Assembly: GCF_024362805.1 (NCBI RefSeq)
Contig: NZ_CP093299.1
Coordinates: forward strand, 124,001 to 188,000
From: Salipaludibacillus sp. LMS25
Lineage (GTDB): Bacteria; Bacillota; Bacilli; Bacillales; Salisediminibacteriaceae
DNA: 64,000 nt
Direction of reading: 5' to 3'
The notes under the pieces were generated by a model. It was not told the origin of the DNA. It saw only the letters and a list, made by a program, of their open reading frames with translations, and ran no database searches. Shown here piece after piece: positions 26,558-40,818 of the stretch. The position numbers and the translations under genes are program-made. Within the stretch, counting starts at the first letter, position 1, and the number at the start of each line of letters is the position of its first letter.

Positions 26558-28303
26558 TTAGCTTCCAAATTGCTGTCGATCTCTATACTGAATATCATAA
26601 ATTCGTCGGTAGTTGCCTCCAGTGATTTGCAACAGCTGTTCATGCGTTCCTCTTTCCACAATTCTTCCTTCATCCAGCACGAGAATGTCATCAGCGTGCA
26701 TAAGGGAGGAAATACGGTGGGCGATAATAAATGTCGTTCTCCCCTTCATAACCTCTCGGAAAGCTTTCTGTATTTTAGCCTCTGTTTCCATATCTACAGC
26801 ACTAGTTGCATCATCTAAAATGAGAATATTCGGGTTAACACATATAGCTCTCGCAATGGCAATTCTTTGTTTTTGACCACCTGAAAGCCCACCTCCTCGT
26901 TCTCCAAGCACCGTGTCATAGCCTTGAGGCAAGCTTTCAATAAATTCATGGGCATCTGCTCGTTTTGCTGCGTCAATGACTTCTTCCATTGTGGCACCTG
27001 GATTACCATATGAAATATTATCTTTTACTGAAGATGAAAATAAAAATGATTCTTGTAACACCACACCAGTATTTTTTCTTAACGTTTTTAATGTGTAATT
27101 AGAAATCGGCTGACCATCAATTGTAATACGCCCGCGATCTGGTTCGTAGAAGCGTGCAATTAATTGCGTAATTGAGGTTTTCCCTGAGCCTGTCGCTCCA
27201 ATTAAGCCAATCGTTTGTCCAGGCAGTGCTTCAAAAGAAACTTCTTTTAGTGCCAAGTCTTCATCTTCATCATAGCGATGGCTTACTTTTTCAAATATAA
27301 CATGACCTTCAAGGTGGTCTTTCTCAATGGCTTCAGATTTATCAAAAATATCCTCACGTTCATCTAACACTTGTAAAAGTCGCTCACCTGATGCTTTCGA
27401 TTGAGAAAACGTATTTATAATGAATCCTAAGTTCATAAGCGGACTAATAATATACCAAATAAGGCTAAAAAATGCCACGAGGACACCTGGCTGAATTCCT
27501 CCATCAATAACAAGCCATCCCCCATATGCTAACAACACAACGACACAGATTTGACCGATAAGCTCCATGAATGGAAAATATTTAGCCCAAATATTAGCTG
27601 TGTATATAAATTTGTTCTTATAATCTGCATTTTTTTCGTCGAACCTTCCCATTTCAAAATTCTCTTTTGATAAAGACTTAACGGTAGTCATACCACTTAT
27701 ATTCTCTTGCGCTTTTGTCGTCATATCTGCGAGAGATTTTCTAATACTCGAAAATGCCGGATGAACTTTTTGATCAAACCGATAAACCGTAATAATTAAG
27801 AATGGCAAAGCAGCTAATGTCACGACAGCGAGCTTAGGGCTGTAATAAAACATGATGCCCATGCTTAGTCCAACAAGCATGACTAGGTTAATTAATTGAG
27901 CAAACCCGAATGATAAAAAGAAACGAAATGCTTCCACGTCAGCTGTGAGTCGTGACATTAAGTCTCCCGTTCTGGCATTATCATAATAACGGAACGGTAA
28001 AAACTGTAGTTTCTTATATAACGCATTTCGCAATTCATAAACGGATTGAATCCCGAATAAATCTCCTAAAAATTGATGGTAATATACCGCTACCGATTTC
28101 AGTAATGTAATTAAGAAAAAGCCAATAGCCACATAAGGAACTAACTGATAGTTTCCTTCCAGCACAATGTCATCAATTGTAATTTGAAGAATGATCGGAT
28201 AAATGACTGTAAAAGCGCTTACGAATAGAAGGAAAACAATCGACAAGAAAAAGTTACGCTTATAAGGCCAATAAAACTGTTTTAATCGTTTAAATGTATC
28301 CAT
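26558..28303 (-). CDS. ABC exporter half-transporter, degenerate-site subunit
   Basis: The 581-residue partner of the preceding exporter. Six membrane segments (about 20-300) precede an ATPase domain with Walker A IGATGSGKTS, Q-loop VLQESFLFSSS, canonical signature LSGGQKQR, Walker B ILILDDATSAVD and AHRISSL. The aspartate following Walker B replaces the catalytic glutamate, as in the BmrC-type half of heterodimeric exporters. The start at 28303 is fixed by AGGAGG seven bases upstream; the frame continues 14 codons further. The pair resembles B. subtilis YheI/YheH or YknU/YknV, and I cannot decide which from sequence alone. Confidence 0.9.
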   Translation of the reverse strand: MDTFKRLKQFYWPYKRNFFLSIVFLLFVSAFTVIYPIILQITIDDIVLEGNYQLVPYVAIGFFLITLLKSVAVYYHQFLGDLFGIQSVYELRNALYKKLQFLPFRYYDNARTGDLMSRLTADVEAFRFFLSFGFAQLINLVMLVGLSMGIMFYYSPKLAVVTLAALPFLIITVYRFDQKVHPAFSSIRKSLADMTTKAQENISGMTTVKSLSKENFEMGRFDEKNADYKNKFIYTANIWAKYFPFMELIGQICVVVLLAYGGWLVIDGGIQPGVLVAFFSLIWYIISPLMNLGFIINTFSQSKASGERLLQVLDEREDIFDKSEAIEKDHLEGHVIFEKVSHRYDEDEDLALKEVSFEALPGQTIGLIGATGSGKTSITQLIARFYEPDRGRITIDGQPISNYTLKTLRKNTGVVLQESFLFSSSVKDNISYGNPGATMEEVIDAAKRADAHEFIESLPQGYDTVLGERGGGLSGGQKQRIAIARAICVNPNILILDDATSAVDMETEAKIQKAFREVMKGRTTFIIAHRISSLMHADDILVLDEGRIVERGTHEQLLQITGGNYRRIYDIQYRDRQQFGS

Positions 28304-28511
28304 GTTGCCACCTCCTACAAAATGATGAGACATGGTGAAACACAAGAAATTTGTCTTAAAATCTCACCGTTGATCGTATGTATTTAGTTTAAATAGTTTA
28401 GAGACGTACATTAATCATCCCGTCTCTTATCACATTAAAAAGTCATGTAGAAATCAGTCTCTCAGCACATTAACTAGCATCTTACTCGTTAACTTCAATC
28501 ATGTCATTTCG

Positions 28512-28527
28512 ACTGTTTTTTGACAGT
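28512..28527. promoter_or_regulatory. Palindrome in the promoter region of the ABC exporter operon
   Basis: ACTGT-TTTTTG-ACAGT is an inverted repeat beside a TATAATATAT stretch, about 210 bases upstream of the exporter genes. It could be a repressor operator. The 534-base interval 28304-28837 contains no gene; it also has a small ACGGT/ACCGT hairpin near 28563-28582 and the pyr terminator. Confidence 0.3.
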
Positions 28528-28744
28528 AGATATAATATATCGGTTCTCGAAATAAAAAACGAGACGGTTATTTTACCGTTTTTAGCTGTAATGGGCTGTT
28601 ATGAGTGATTATCTTACTAAAAAATGATGTTTATTTACAATTCCTTAATTTTCCCCCCTAACTCTTTACAAGATAACAAATTTCAGGTGAACTATCTCCA
28701 TAAGTTACCGAGTACTTAAAGATTTTTCTCTTTGCCTCATTAAA

Positions 28745-28784
28745 ACAAAAAAAGATTGACAGCCCAAAGGACACCAATCTTTAT
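28745..28784 (-). terminator. Terminator of the pyr operon
   Basis: On the minus strand AAAGATTG and CAATCTTT close an imperfect hairpin with an inner TGTCC/GGGCTG pairing, followed by TTTTTTTG. It lies about 55 bases after the pyrE stop. Confidence 0.85.
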
Positions 28785-28837
28785 TTGATCGTTACTCTAG
28801 ATACGATGACGGCTTATTTCATTGAAACTAAACGCTA

Positions 28838-29456
28838 TTACTGACTCTCAGACCATGCTTTAGGGTCATGCCGCCATGCTTTCAGCTGTTCAAGTTCTTC
28901 CTCAGTAATTTGTTTCAATGCAAGAGCGGCCGAAAGTAATGACTGATAATTAGTCAAAGAGGCCAGACGATAGCCGGAAATCTTGCCAGCTTGTTCAGCT
29001 GCAGGCAATCCATATGTAAAAATGGAACAAATACCGATGACCTCCCCCCCTGCCTCCTTCACAGCATCAGCCGCTTCTATTGATGAACCCCCTGTAGAAA
29101 TAAGGTCCTCAATGATAAGCACCTTTTGTCCTGCTGTCAGAACCCCCTCAATGCGATTTTGTTTACCGTGTCCTTTCGATGATGAACGCACATACACCAT
29201 CGGTAAATGAAACCGGTCTGCTAACCAAGCAGCATGAGGAATACCAGCAGTAGCAGTACCAGCAAGCACCTCTACTGGCCCAAACGTCTCCGTTACGTAG
29301 GAAGCCATCATGTCCATCATACGCTTTCTTTCTTTTGGAAAAGACATCAAGAGCCTGTTATCACAATAAATAGGTGACTTCAATCCTGAACTCCAAGTAA
29401 ATGGTTTCTCAGGTTGAAGCGATACCGCTCCAACATCTAATAATAGTTTTGCTGCT

Positions 29457-29470
<14 letters not shown>
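28838..29470 (-). CDS. pyrE: Orotate phosphoribosyltransferase
   Basis: Adds phosphoribosyl from PRPP to orotate, giving OMP. The 210-residue product carries FTWSSGLKSPIYCDNR and the PRPP motif VLIIEDLISTGGSSIEAA. The reading frame extends 37 codons upstream inside pyrF, but GGAGG seven bases before the ATG at 29470 and family length fix the start. It overlaps the pyrF end by 14 bases and is the last gene of the pyr operon. Confidence 0.96.
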
Positions 29471-31859
<2,389 letters not shown>

Positions 31860-31863
<4 letters not shown>

Positions 31864-34800
31864 ACGAACACTTCCTTAGCCTGTTTTGTCGCCTGACCTA
31901 CAGGATCTGCTGAGAAGGTGAACAACTCTAGTACTTTTACTAGTGCTTCTGCAGTGTCCATTGATGTAAGACAGACAATACCATGTTCTACTGCTTCACG
32001 ACGAATTCTAAAACCGTCCCGGGCAGGCTGCTTTCCTTTTGTTAGTGTGTTGACGATAAATTGCGCTTTGCCTTCATTTATAACATCGAGCATATCCGGT
32101 GACCCTTCACCGATTTTAGCCACCACGGTGACCGGAATCCCTTCTTCACGAATACGTTCCGCTGTACCTTCTGTCGCTAAAAGGTGGTAGCCAATCCGAT
32201 GGAAACGTCGTGCCAACACCATCGCCTCTTCTTTATCTTTGTCAGCAAGTGTAAATAGCACCGAACCATGTGGCGGAATCTTCATACCAGAGGCCACTAA
32301 CCCTTTATAGAGTGCTTTTTCCAGTGTATAATCTCTTCCCATCACCTCTCCTGTAGACTTCATTTCAGGCCCTAATGTAATATCGACACTTCGGAGTTTC
32401 GCAAAGGAGAAGACAGGCACTTTTACGGAGACAAGTTCAGGCTCTGGTAATACGCCCGTTTTAAATCCTTGTTCTTTCAAGCACTTTCCTAAGATGGCTT
32501 TTGTAGCTAAATTGGCCATGTTAATTTCAGTGATTTTACTTAAAAATGGCACTGTTCTACTTGAGCGTGGATTGACTTCAAGAACATACACGCTGTCGTG
32601 GTGGATAACAAATTGAATATTCATTAATCCCTTTATTTGAAAGCCTTTTGCTAAGCGAATCGTATAATCAACAATTTGTTGCTTTAGTTCTGCGGAGATA
32701 TTTTGTGTTGGGTACACCGCGATCGAATCTCCAGAGTGGACCCCAGCTCGTTCGATATGTTCCATCACCCCTGGAATGACTACTGTCTCTCCATCTGAAA
32801 TCGCATCTACTTCAATTTCTTTCCCCGTCAAATAACGATCAATTAAAACAGGATGCTTCTTATTAACCTTAACAGCTCTTTCCATATATGTTAGGAGATC
32901 TTGTTCATTGTAGACGATTTCCATCGCTCTACCACCAAGGACATAAGATGGTCTGACTAACACTGGGTAACCAATCATATTCGCAATGTTTATGGCTCCG
33001 TCCACTGATGTGGCTGTTTTCCCAAGAGGCTGAGGAATATTTAATGCCAATAATTTTTGTTCAAATTTATCTCGATCTTCTGCAGCATCCATATTCTCTA
33101 ACGATGTTCCTAGTATTTTAACGCCTCTTTCCTCTAAAGAATGGGCCAAGTTAAGAGCAGTTTGCCCCCCAAATTGAACAATAACACCCTTTGGCTTCTC
33201 ATGATTAACAATGTGCATCACGTCTTCAGTCGTTAACGGTTCAAAGTATAATTTATCAGAAACTTCAAAATCAGTAGAAACCGTTTCTGGATTATTATTA
33301 ACGATAATCGCCTCATATCCAGCTTCCTGAATCGCTTTAACTGTGTGGACTGTTGCATAGTCAAATTCAATACCTTGTCCGATCCGAATAGGCCCTGATC
33401 CAAGAACAAGAATAGAAGACTTCTCTGTCACGATTGATTCTTGTTCTTCTTCGTAAGTGCTGTAATAATATGGCGTAGCTGAGGCAAACTCAGCTGCACA
33501 CGTATCAACCATTTTAAAAACTGGACGAATAGATGCCCGTCTTAAAAAATCTTCTAATTCTTTTAACGTCATCCCCGCCAAGTCAGCGACTATTTCGTTA
33601 GAAAAACCAGCTCGCTTTGCTTTATATACTCCTTCTTTCGTTAATTCAGTTGAAGCAATCTCTCTTTCTAATTCAACTATTTTTTCGATGTGATATAAAA
33701 AGTAGCGATCAATTTGAGTCAAATCGTGAATCTCTTCTAATGAAAATCCTAATCGGAAGGCTTCTGCTACGTCCAGAATCCGCTCATCATCCGCTTTTTG
33801 AAGACGTGGAATGATGGTGTCCTTGTTTAATCCTTTTTTCTTAACGTGAGCTAGATGGGTTAAATCCATCTCAATAGAACGGATCGCCTTTAATAACGAT
33901 TCTGGAAATGTTCGCCCGATAGCCATGACTTCACCAGTTGCTTTCATTTGTGTCCCTAATGTACGATTAGCGGCATCAAATTTATCAAAAGGCCAACGAG
34001 GGATTTTTGTGACGATATAATCCAGTGCCGGCTCGAAACTGGCGTACGTTGTTTTTGTAATGGGGTTAATACATTCATCAAGATGGTAACCTACCGCAAT
34101 TTTGGCTGATAACTTAGCAATTGGATACCCTGTTGCTTTAGAGGCAAGCGCTGATGAACGACTAACCCGGGGGTTTACTTCAATAATATAGTAATTCTCA
34201 CTATGGGGATCTAATGCGCATTGGACGTTACAGCCACCTTCAATTCCTAAAGCACGAATGATTTTCAATGATGAATTGCGCAAAATTTGATATTCTCGGT
34301 CTGTTAACGTTTGACTCGGAGCCACAACAATGGAATCGCCTGTGTGAATACCTACTGGATCAACGTTTTCCATATTACAGACGACGATTGCCTGGTCGTT
34401 CCCATCACGCATCACCTCGTATTCGACTTCTTTAAAGCCCGCAATGCTTTTTTCTATGAGACATTGATGAACCGGACTTGCAGCTAGTCCACCTGAGACA
34501 ATTTCAAGCAGATCCTTTTCATTGTAAACGAGACCTCCACCTGTTCCACCTAGTGTATAAGCCGGTCTTACAATGACTGGGTAACCGATACGTTTTACGA
34601 ACGATTGGGCTTCTTCAACAGAGTGAATAATATCACTTTCTGGTACTGGCTCATTTAACCGGTTCATGAGTGAGCGGAACTCTTCCCGATCTTCAGCCTC
34701 ACGTATAGCTTTAAGACTCGTGCCAAGAACTTCAACATCATATTCTTCTAAGATCCCACTCTCATGCAGCTCCATTGCCATGTTTAAACCAGTTTGGCCA

Positions 34801-35072
34801 CCTAATGTTGCGAGAAGCCCATCAGGCCGCTCTTGTCTAATAATGCGGCTGACAAATTCTAGCGTGAGCGGTTCAATATAAACTCTATCAGCTGTGGACT
34901 CATCAGTCATAATTGTAGCTGGATTAGAGTTAATTAAAACAACTTCATAGCCCTCTTCTTTAAGAGCGTGGCATGCTTGGGTTCCCGCATAATCAAATTC
35001 AGCTGCCTGACCGATAATGATCGGGCCTGATCCTATTACAAGAATTTTATGAATGTCTGTCCGCTTAGGCAT
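31860..35072 (-). CDS. pyrAB: Carbamoyl-phosphate synthase, large subunit (pyrimidine-specific)
   Basis: Synthesises carbamoyl phosphate from ammonia (channelled from PyrAA), bicarbonate and two ATP. The 1,070-residue protein contains two homologous ATP-grasp halves, each opening with GSGPI ([19 protein letters not shown] and [19 protein letters not shown]), and a C-terminal allosteric MGS-like domain. The frame extends 37 codons upstream into pyrAA, but GGGGG eight bases before the ATG at 35072 and the usual [14 protein letters not shown] start settle it. It overlaps pyrAA by eight bases. Confidence 0.97.
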
Positions 35073-36162
35073 ATGTTTTCCCCCTATTGTCCGTTTTTTG
35101 GCGCATGACGAGCGTTTTAAATTCTTTAAATAATCCTTTTGCATCCTCTGGACCTGGTGACGCTTCTGGATGGTATTGGACACTAAAAGCAGGATAATCC
35201 TTGTGACTTAGTCCTTCAATTGTGTTGTCATTAACATTGATGTGAGTGACGTTTAATTGTGTGTTCGCGATAGACTCAGCTTCCACCGTATACCCATGAT
35301 TTTGGGACGTGATCGAGATTTGCCCAGTACGGAGGTCTTTCACAGGGTGATTGCTTCCTCGATGACCGAATGTCATCTTTGTTGTTTTAGCGCCACTTGC
35401 AAGTGCCAAAAGCTGATGGCCTAGACAAATACCGAACATAGGTACTTTCCCTAGTAATTGCTTAACCATCTCAATCGCTTCGGGGACAGACGTAGGATCT
35501 CCTGGTCCATTGCTTAAGACAACGCCATCTGGTTGTAGATTTAATAATGACGTGGCTGTTATGTTGTAAGGAACTACTACTACTTCATAACCTTCAGCCA
35601 CTAAGTCTTTTACAATACCTTTCTTTGCCCCATAATCCACTAATACGATCCGTTCTTTCGTACCTGGATTCATATATTGATTTTTTGTAGAGACCTGTGA
35701 CACTTGATTCACTGCTAAAGGGGTGGCTTTCAACTCTTCAACTGTTTTAGAAATATCCGCTTCCATTGAGCATAGGCGACCTTTCAATGTGCCGTTTTCT
35801 CTAATCATTCGTGTTAATTTTCGTGTATCAATCCCTTGGATACCTGGAATGTTTTCTTTCTTTAACCACTGATCAATGGAAAGCTGTGAGCGAAAATGGC
35901 TTGGATAATCAGTTGCTTCACGAACGACAAGACCATGAATACTTGGTTTAACACTTTCAAAATCATCACGGTTTAGGCCGTAATTCCCTATCAGAGGATA
36001 TGTTAGCGTGACGATTTGGCCACAGTAAGATGGATCTGATAATATTTCTTGGTATCCCGTCATCCCTGTATTAAAGACAACTTCACCGCTTTTTTCCTCT
36101 TCACTACCGATCCCTTCACCTATAAAAGTCTCACCATTTTCTAAAATAAGTTGTCGTTTCAT
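35065..36162 (-). CDS. pyrAA: Carbamoyl-phosphate synthase, small (glutaminase) subunit
   Basis: Hydrolyses glutamine and delivers ammonia to the large subunit. The 365-residue protein has the N-terminal family domain ([17 protein letters not shown]) and a class I glutaminase domain with the nucleophile cysteine in [16 protein letters not shown] and the His/Glu pair in YHPEASPGP. It overlaps pyrC by four bases. Confidence 0.97.
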   Translation of the reverse strand: MKRQLILENGETFIGEGIGSEEEKSGEVVFNTGMTGYQEILSDPSYCGQIVTLTYPLIGNYGLNRDDFESVKPSIHGLVVREATDYPSHFRSQLSIDQWLKKENIPGIQGIDTRKLTRMIRENGTLKGRLCSMEADISKTVEELKATPLAVNQVSQVSTKNQYMNPGTKERIVLVDYGAKKGIVKDLVAEGYEVVVVPYNITATSLLNLQPDGVVLSNGPGDPTSVPEAIEMVKQLLGKVPMFGICLGHQLLALASGAKTTKMTFGHRGSNHPVKDLRTGQISITSQNHGYTVEAESIANTQLNVTHINVNDNTIEGLSHKDYPAFSVQYHPEASPGPEDAKGLFKEFKTLVMRQKTDNRGKTYA

Positions 36163-37466
36163 TTCTTTGCCTCCTTTTTCTCCTCATGCCAGACGACTCG
36201 ACCACCATAAACGGTCATAATAGGCCAAGCTTCTAATGATGTCCCTGTAAATGGTGTGTTTTTTCCTTTAGAATAAAATGAGCTAGGATCTACTTTGTCA
36301 GTTAATTCACGATCGATTACAGTAAAATCTGCAACTCCTCCCTCTCTCACTTCTCCGTAAGGTAGGTTAAATGCTTTAGCGGGCCTAATCGTTAACCAGT
36401 CTATCAGCTGCTTCTCTGATATAAGACGCTGTTTTTTGACTAACTCTGTGTAAAGAAGAGGATACGCAATCTCCAAACCAACAATTCCAAAAGGGGCTTC
36501 TATCATAGATAGTTTTTTTTCTTCATCTGTGTGTGGCGCGTGATCTGTAGCGATAAAGTCAATCGTCCCGTCTAACAATCCAGCAACAAGCGCTTGTCTG
36601 TCTTCTTCTGCTCTAAGAGGGGGATTCATTTTATAATTTGCATCATCGCCTGGAATGTCATTCTCTGACATAATAAGATGGTGCGGCGTTACTTCAGCCG
36701 TCACGTGTATGCCTGCCTTTTTCGCATCTCTAATCACTCTAACCGATTCTTTTGTACTAACATGACACACGTGATAGTGACAGCCGGTCGCTTCTGCTAG
36801 TAGGACATCTCTTGCAATGTGAACGGATTCCGTCACCGATAAGATGCCCGGAAGTGAGGCTTTTTTAGAAAAGCTCCCTTCATGGACCGCTCCTCCATAT
36901 AATAAGGAATTATCTTCACAATGCGCGACAACAGCCTTTCCTAAGGAAGCCGCCTTAGTCATTGCTTCAAACATGGTGCCGGCTTCTTGAACGCCTACAC
37001 CATCGTCGGTGAATGCGAACGCATCTAATGAGGCGAGCTTTTCCATATCCGTCAAATCACGACCAGCTTGACGTTCAGTGATAGCCGCATAAGGTAACAC
37101 TCTCACATGACCTTCCTCTTTCATTTTGGTATAAATCATGGTGAAGTTATCCACTGTATCTGGTACAGGCCGGGTATTTGGCATAGCAGCAATCGTCGTA
37201 AATCCCCCTCGTGCTGCAGCTAATGTCCCCGTTTTAATCGTTTCTTTTTTTTCTCCTCCTGGTTCCCTTAAATGTACATGAAGATCTACTAAACCAGGGA
37301 TGAGTAATTTGCCTTTTACATCAACGATTTCATCAGCATCATGGTTTTCAAGTGGTGAGTCACTTAGTTTAATTATCTTTCCAGATACTGTGTCTGCAAG
37401 AATATGTAACACAGCTAATTCCCTTTCATTAACATAGCACTGCGCATTTTCAAATAACGTGATCAT
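36159..37466 (-). CDS. pyrC: Dihydroorotase
   Basis: Closes carbamoyl aspartate to dihydroorotate. The 435-residue class I enzyme shows the zinc motif [13 protein letters not shown], metal-ligand histidines in CHVST and EVTPHHL, and ATDHAPHT with the catalytic aspartate. It overlaps the end of pyrB by 17 bases and the start of pyrAA by four. Confidence 0.97.
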   Translation of the reverse strand: MITLFENAQCYVNERELAVLHILADTVSGKIIKLSDSPLENHDADEIVDVKGKLLIPGLVDLHVHLREPGGEKKETIKTGTLAAARGGFTTIAAMPNTRPVPDTVDNFTMIYTKMKEEGHVRVLPYAAITERQAGRDLTDMEKLASLDAFAFTDDGVGVQEAGTMFEAMTKAASLGKAVVAHCEDNSLLYGGAVHEGSFSKKASLPGILSVTESVHIARDVLLAEATGCHYHVCHVSTKESVRVIRDAKKAGIHVTAEVTPHHLIMSENDIPGDDANYKMNPPLRAEEDRQALVAGLLDGTIDFIATDHAPHTDEEKKLSMIEAPFGIVGLEIAYPLLYTELVKKQRLISEKQLIDWLTIRPAKAFNLPYGEVREGGVADFTVIDRELTDKVDPSSFYSKGKNTPFTGTSLEAWPIMTVYGGRVVWHEEKKEAKK

Positions 37467-38358
37467 ACTGTTTTTCCCCCTTTAAATTCAGAACATGGGC
37501 AAGAATCGCCTTTCTTACTTTCACACCATTTGTCATCTGCTTAAAAATTCGTGAACGTTTACATTCCACAAGACTTCCGGCTAATTCTACCTCCCTATTA
37601 ACGGGTGCTGGATGCATAATAATACTGTGTGATTTCATCCGCATTTCTCGTTCCACTGTCAAGCCAAATTGCCTATGATACGTTTCTTTCGTATAACCGC
37701 CTTCTCCATCATGCCTTTCTGTTTGAATACGTAAAAGCATTAAGACGTCTGCCTGGTCGACCGCTTCATCCATCGTTAAGTACTCATCTTCAGTCAGTTC
37801 TGGATCCATCCATTCTAAAGGCCCTGAATATGACACACGCGCCCCTAATTTTTTTAAAATCTTTGCGTTTGTATGAGCAACGCGACTGTGTCTTATATCG
37901 CCGGAAATGACCACATGCAAACCATCAAAGCGGTTAAATTCTTGTTTGATTGTCAGTAAATCAAGGAGTGATTGTGTCGGATGATCTCCTGCCCCATCTC
38001 CAGCATTAATAATTGGAATAGTTAATCCGTTTAGTTGTTCGTAATACTTCATTTCAGGATGGCGAATGATCAAAGCCCTACACCCAATCGCTTCTAATGT
38101 TTTAGCAGTATCGTATAATGTTTCACCTTTTTGCACACTAGAATGGCTTACATCGAAGGGAATGATGTCAATGCCTAATTGTTTTTCTGCCATCTCAAAG
38201 CTGCACTTCGTTCTCGTACTCGGTTCAAAAAAGAGATTGGCTACAATCGGTTGTTCCCCCCCCATAAGCTCCTGTGAGGGAGCACACTTATCGGCCTCCG
38301 ATAAAATCGTCTCTAGCTCCGGTAAAGTTAGATCGTTCAATGTTCTCAACTGCTTCAT
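37450..38358 (-). CDS. pyrB: Aspartate carbamoyltransferase
   Basis: Joins carbamoyl phosphate to aspartate. The 302-residue product contains the carbamoyl-phosphate motif [12 protein letters not shown], the mobile loop [29 protein letters not shown] and [18 protein letters not shown] before the ATG at 38358 fixes the start; eight more codons are open upstream. The attenuator at 38427-38541 separates it from pyrP. Confidence 0.97.
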   Translation of the reverse strand: MKQLRTLNDLTLPELETILSEADKCAPSQELMGGEQPIVANLFFEPSTRTKCSFEMAEKQLGIDIIPFDVSHSSVQKGETLYDTAKTLEAIGCRALIIRHPEMKYYEQLNGLTIPIINAGDGAGDHPTQSLLDLLTIKQEFNRFDGLHVVISGDIRHSRVAHTNAKILKKLGARVSYSGPLEWMDPELTEDEYLTMDEAVDQADVLMLLRIQTERHDGEGGYTKETYHRQFGLTVEREMRMKSHSIIMHPAPVNREVELAGSLVECKRSRIFKQMTNGVKVRKAILAHVLNLKGEKQYDHVI

Positions 38359-38426
38359 AAGATCCTCTCCTCTACTTGGCATATGATTAACATGACCTGT
38401 TTAGATAGGAATATAGCTAATTGCGT

Positions 38427-38541
38427 TAAAAAAAGAGCACCTTTCACTTTGAAAGGTGCTCCAGAAGAAGAAGAGGATACACTTGCCCCTTCTTCACTCG
38501 GACACCCTTGAAAGTCTCACTGGACTTTATTAAAGGATGTA
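38427..38541 (-). promoter_or_regulatory. PyrR-dependent attenuator between pyrP and pyrB
   Basis: The minus strand carries the PyrR-binding loop GTCCAGTGAGACTTTCAAGG (38502-38526) followed by the terminator GAGCACCTTTC...GAAAGGTGCTC with a seven-T run (38427-38462). With UMP bound, PyrR stabilises the binding loop so that the terminator forms. Confidence 0.9.
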
Positions 38542-39855
38542 TTAGGCTGCGTCGCCTTTATGCTCACTCATATCTTTAAACATTTCATCCGTCGTTTTCA
38601 CCGGGTCACGGCCCGGTAACACGAGGTTTAAAATGATACCAATGATCGTGGCTAATGCCATACCTGCCACTTCAACTTCAGGTGTTAGTTGAATAAAGGC
38701 GCCACCGATACCGATGACAAGAATAACCGATACAATGATTAAATTTCTTTTCTTACCCACATCTATTTTATTATCGATCAACATTCTTAATCCGTTAGAA
38801 GCGATGATACCGAATAATAAGATTGAGACACCCCCCATTACTGCAGAAGGGATCGTCGTGATTAAAGCTGAGACTTTACCAACAAATCCGAACATGATAG
38901 CCAATACCGCTGCACCACCAATAACGAACACGCTGAATACTCGCGTTAAGGCAATGACGCCGATATTTTCGCCGTACGTCGTATTTGGAGGGCCGCCGAG
39001 TAAAGAACTGATAACTGTGGCAATACCGTCACCGAAAATGGATCGGTGTAGACCAGGTTTTTTTATAAAATTCTTTTCAGCAATTTTACTTAACACCATT
39101 TGGTCACCGATATGCTCTGAAAGTGTCACCATTGCTACTGGCACCATGATGGCAAAGATCTGCCATGAAAATGATGGTGTATACGTGACAAATGGGACGA
39201 GAAACTCAGGAGCTTGAATCCAGCTTGCCTCTCTTACGACTGTAAAATCCACTAGTCCTAGGAAAACTGCCACAGTATAACCACCGACAATGCCAATTAA
39301 GATTGGAATCAATCCGAAGAATCCTTTGAAAAAGACTGACCCTAAAATGGTTAACGTTAATGTCACAAGTGCAACCGTTAAGTGAATACCGCTATATGTG
39401 CCAGTGCTTGGATCGTTCATCGCCATATCGATAGCGACACCAGCTAGGCCGAGACCGATAACCATAATAACAGGACCTACGACGATAGGAGGTAGCAGTT
39501 TCATGAGCCATTGAACACCAGTTGCTTTTATGATGAGAGCAACGATTCCGTATAAGACTCCTGCGAAAAAGCTACCGATCATAGCGCCTTCGGGTCCTCC
39601 AATTGTAATAGCCGTAATAATCGGCATAATAAAAGCAAAGGAAGAGCCTAAATACGCTGGAATGCGACCTTTTGTAATGACGATATACGCAAGTGTACCG
39701 AGTCCGCTGGAAACAAGAGCAACGGCAGGACTCAATCCTGTTAGTAATGGAACGAGAATCGTAGCGCCGAACATGGCGAATAAATGTTGAATACTTAAAA
39801 CGAACCATTTATCAATTCTAGGGACTTCTCTAATACCGACTGTATGTTGTTTCAT
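38542..39855 (-). CDS. pyrP: Uracil permease
   Basis: Proton-coupled uracil importer of the NCS2 family, 437 residues with about 14 membrane segments. It has the N-terminal FVLSIQHLFAMFGATILVP, the family motif region with Gly-rich GPPNTTYGENIGVIALTRV, and VALVTL. The start at 39855 follows GAGGAGG; 18 further codons are open upstream in the attenuator region. It is controlled by PyrR from both sides. Confidence 0.96.
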   Translation of the reverse strand: MKQHTVGIREVPRIDKWFVLSIQHLFAMFGATILVPLLTGLSPAVALVSSGLGTLAYIVITKGRIPAYLGSSFAFIMPIITAITIGGPEGAMIGSFFAGVLYGIVALIIKATGVQWLMKLLPPIVVGPVIMVIGLGLAGVAIDMAMNDPSTGTYSGIHLTVALVTLTLTILGSVFFKGFFGLIPILIGIVGGYTVAVFLGLVDFTVVREASWIQAPEFLVPFVTYTPSFSWQIFAIMVPVAMVTLSEHIGDQMVLSKIAEKNFIKKPGLHRSIFGDGIATVISSLLGGPPNTTYGENIGVIALTRVFSVFVIGGAAVLAIMFGFVGKVSALITTIPSAVMGGVSILLFGIIASNGLRMLIDNKIDVGKKRNLIIVSVILVIGIGGAFIQLTPEVEVAGMALATIIGIILNLVLPGRDPVKTTDEMFKDMSEHKGDAA

Positions 39856-39924
39856 AAGTTGTTCCTCCTCAATAATGACTGTTTTGATCAGGGAAATGCG
39901 CAAGATCACTCACTTTCTCTGCAT

Positions 39925-40048
39925 CAAAAAACCTCTTTGTCTGTTTTCAAAGAGGTATTTCGTCACTCCATAAACATTCTCAGGTACACATGCACCTTTT
40001 TTTGTTCGGGAGGAGGAATATACCCCTTTTCAGCCTCTCGGGACTGGT

Positions 40049-40050
<2 letters not shown>
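39925..40050 (-). promoter_or_regulatory. PyrR-dependent attenuator between pyrR and pyrP
   Basis: The minus strand shows the PyrR-binding loop CCAGTCCCGAGAGGCTG at 40031-40047, overlapping the pyrR stop, and a terminator ACCTCTTTG...CAAAGAGGT with six T residues at 39925-39957. Confidence 0.92.
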
Positions 40051-40780
<730 letters not shown>

Positions 40781-40786
40781 TAACAC

Positions 40787-40815
40787 ATTATTGCACGGCT
40801 TTCGACACGTGTCAA
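40787..40815 (-). promoter_or_regulatory. Probable SigA promoter of the pyr operon
   Basis: TTGACA (40815-40810) and AATAAT (40792-40787) lie 17 bases apart on the minus strand, just after the rluD stop and immediately before the leader attenuator. Confidence 0.75.
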
Positions 40816-40818
40816 TCT

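Noticed and set aside
38714..39217. A 167-codon plus-strand frame inside pyrP
   Set aside because: It is the antisense image of a hydrophobic membrane protein gene and has no ribosome-binding site.
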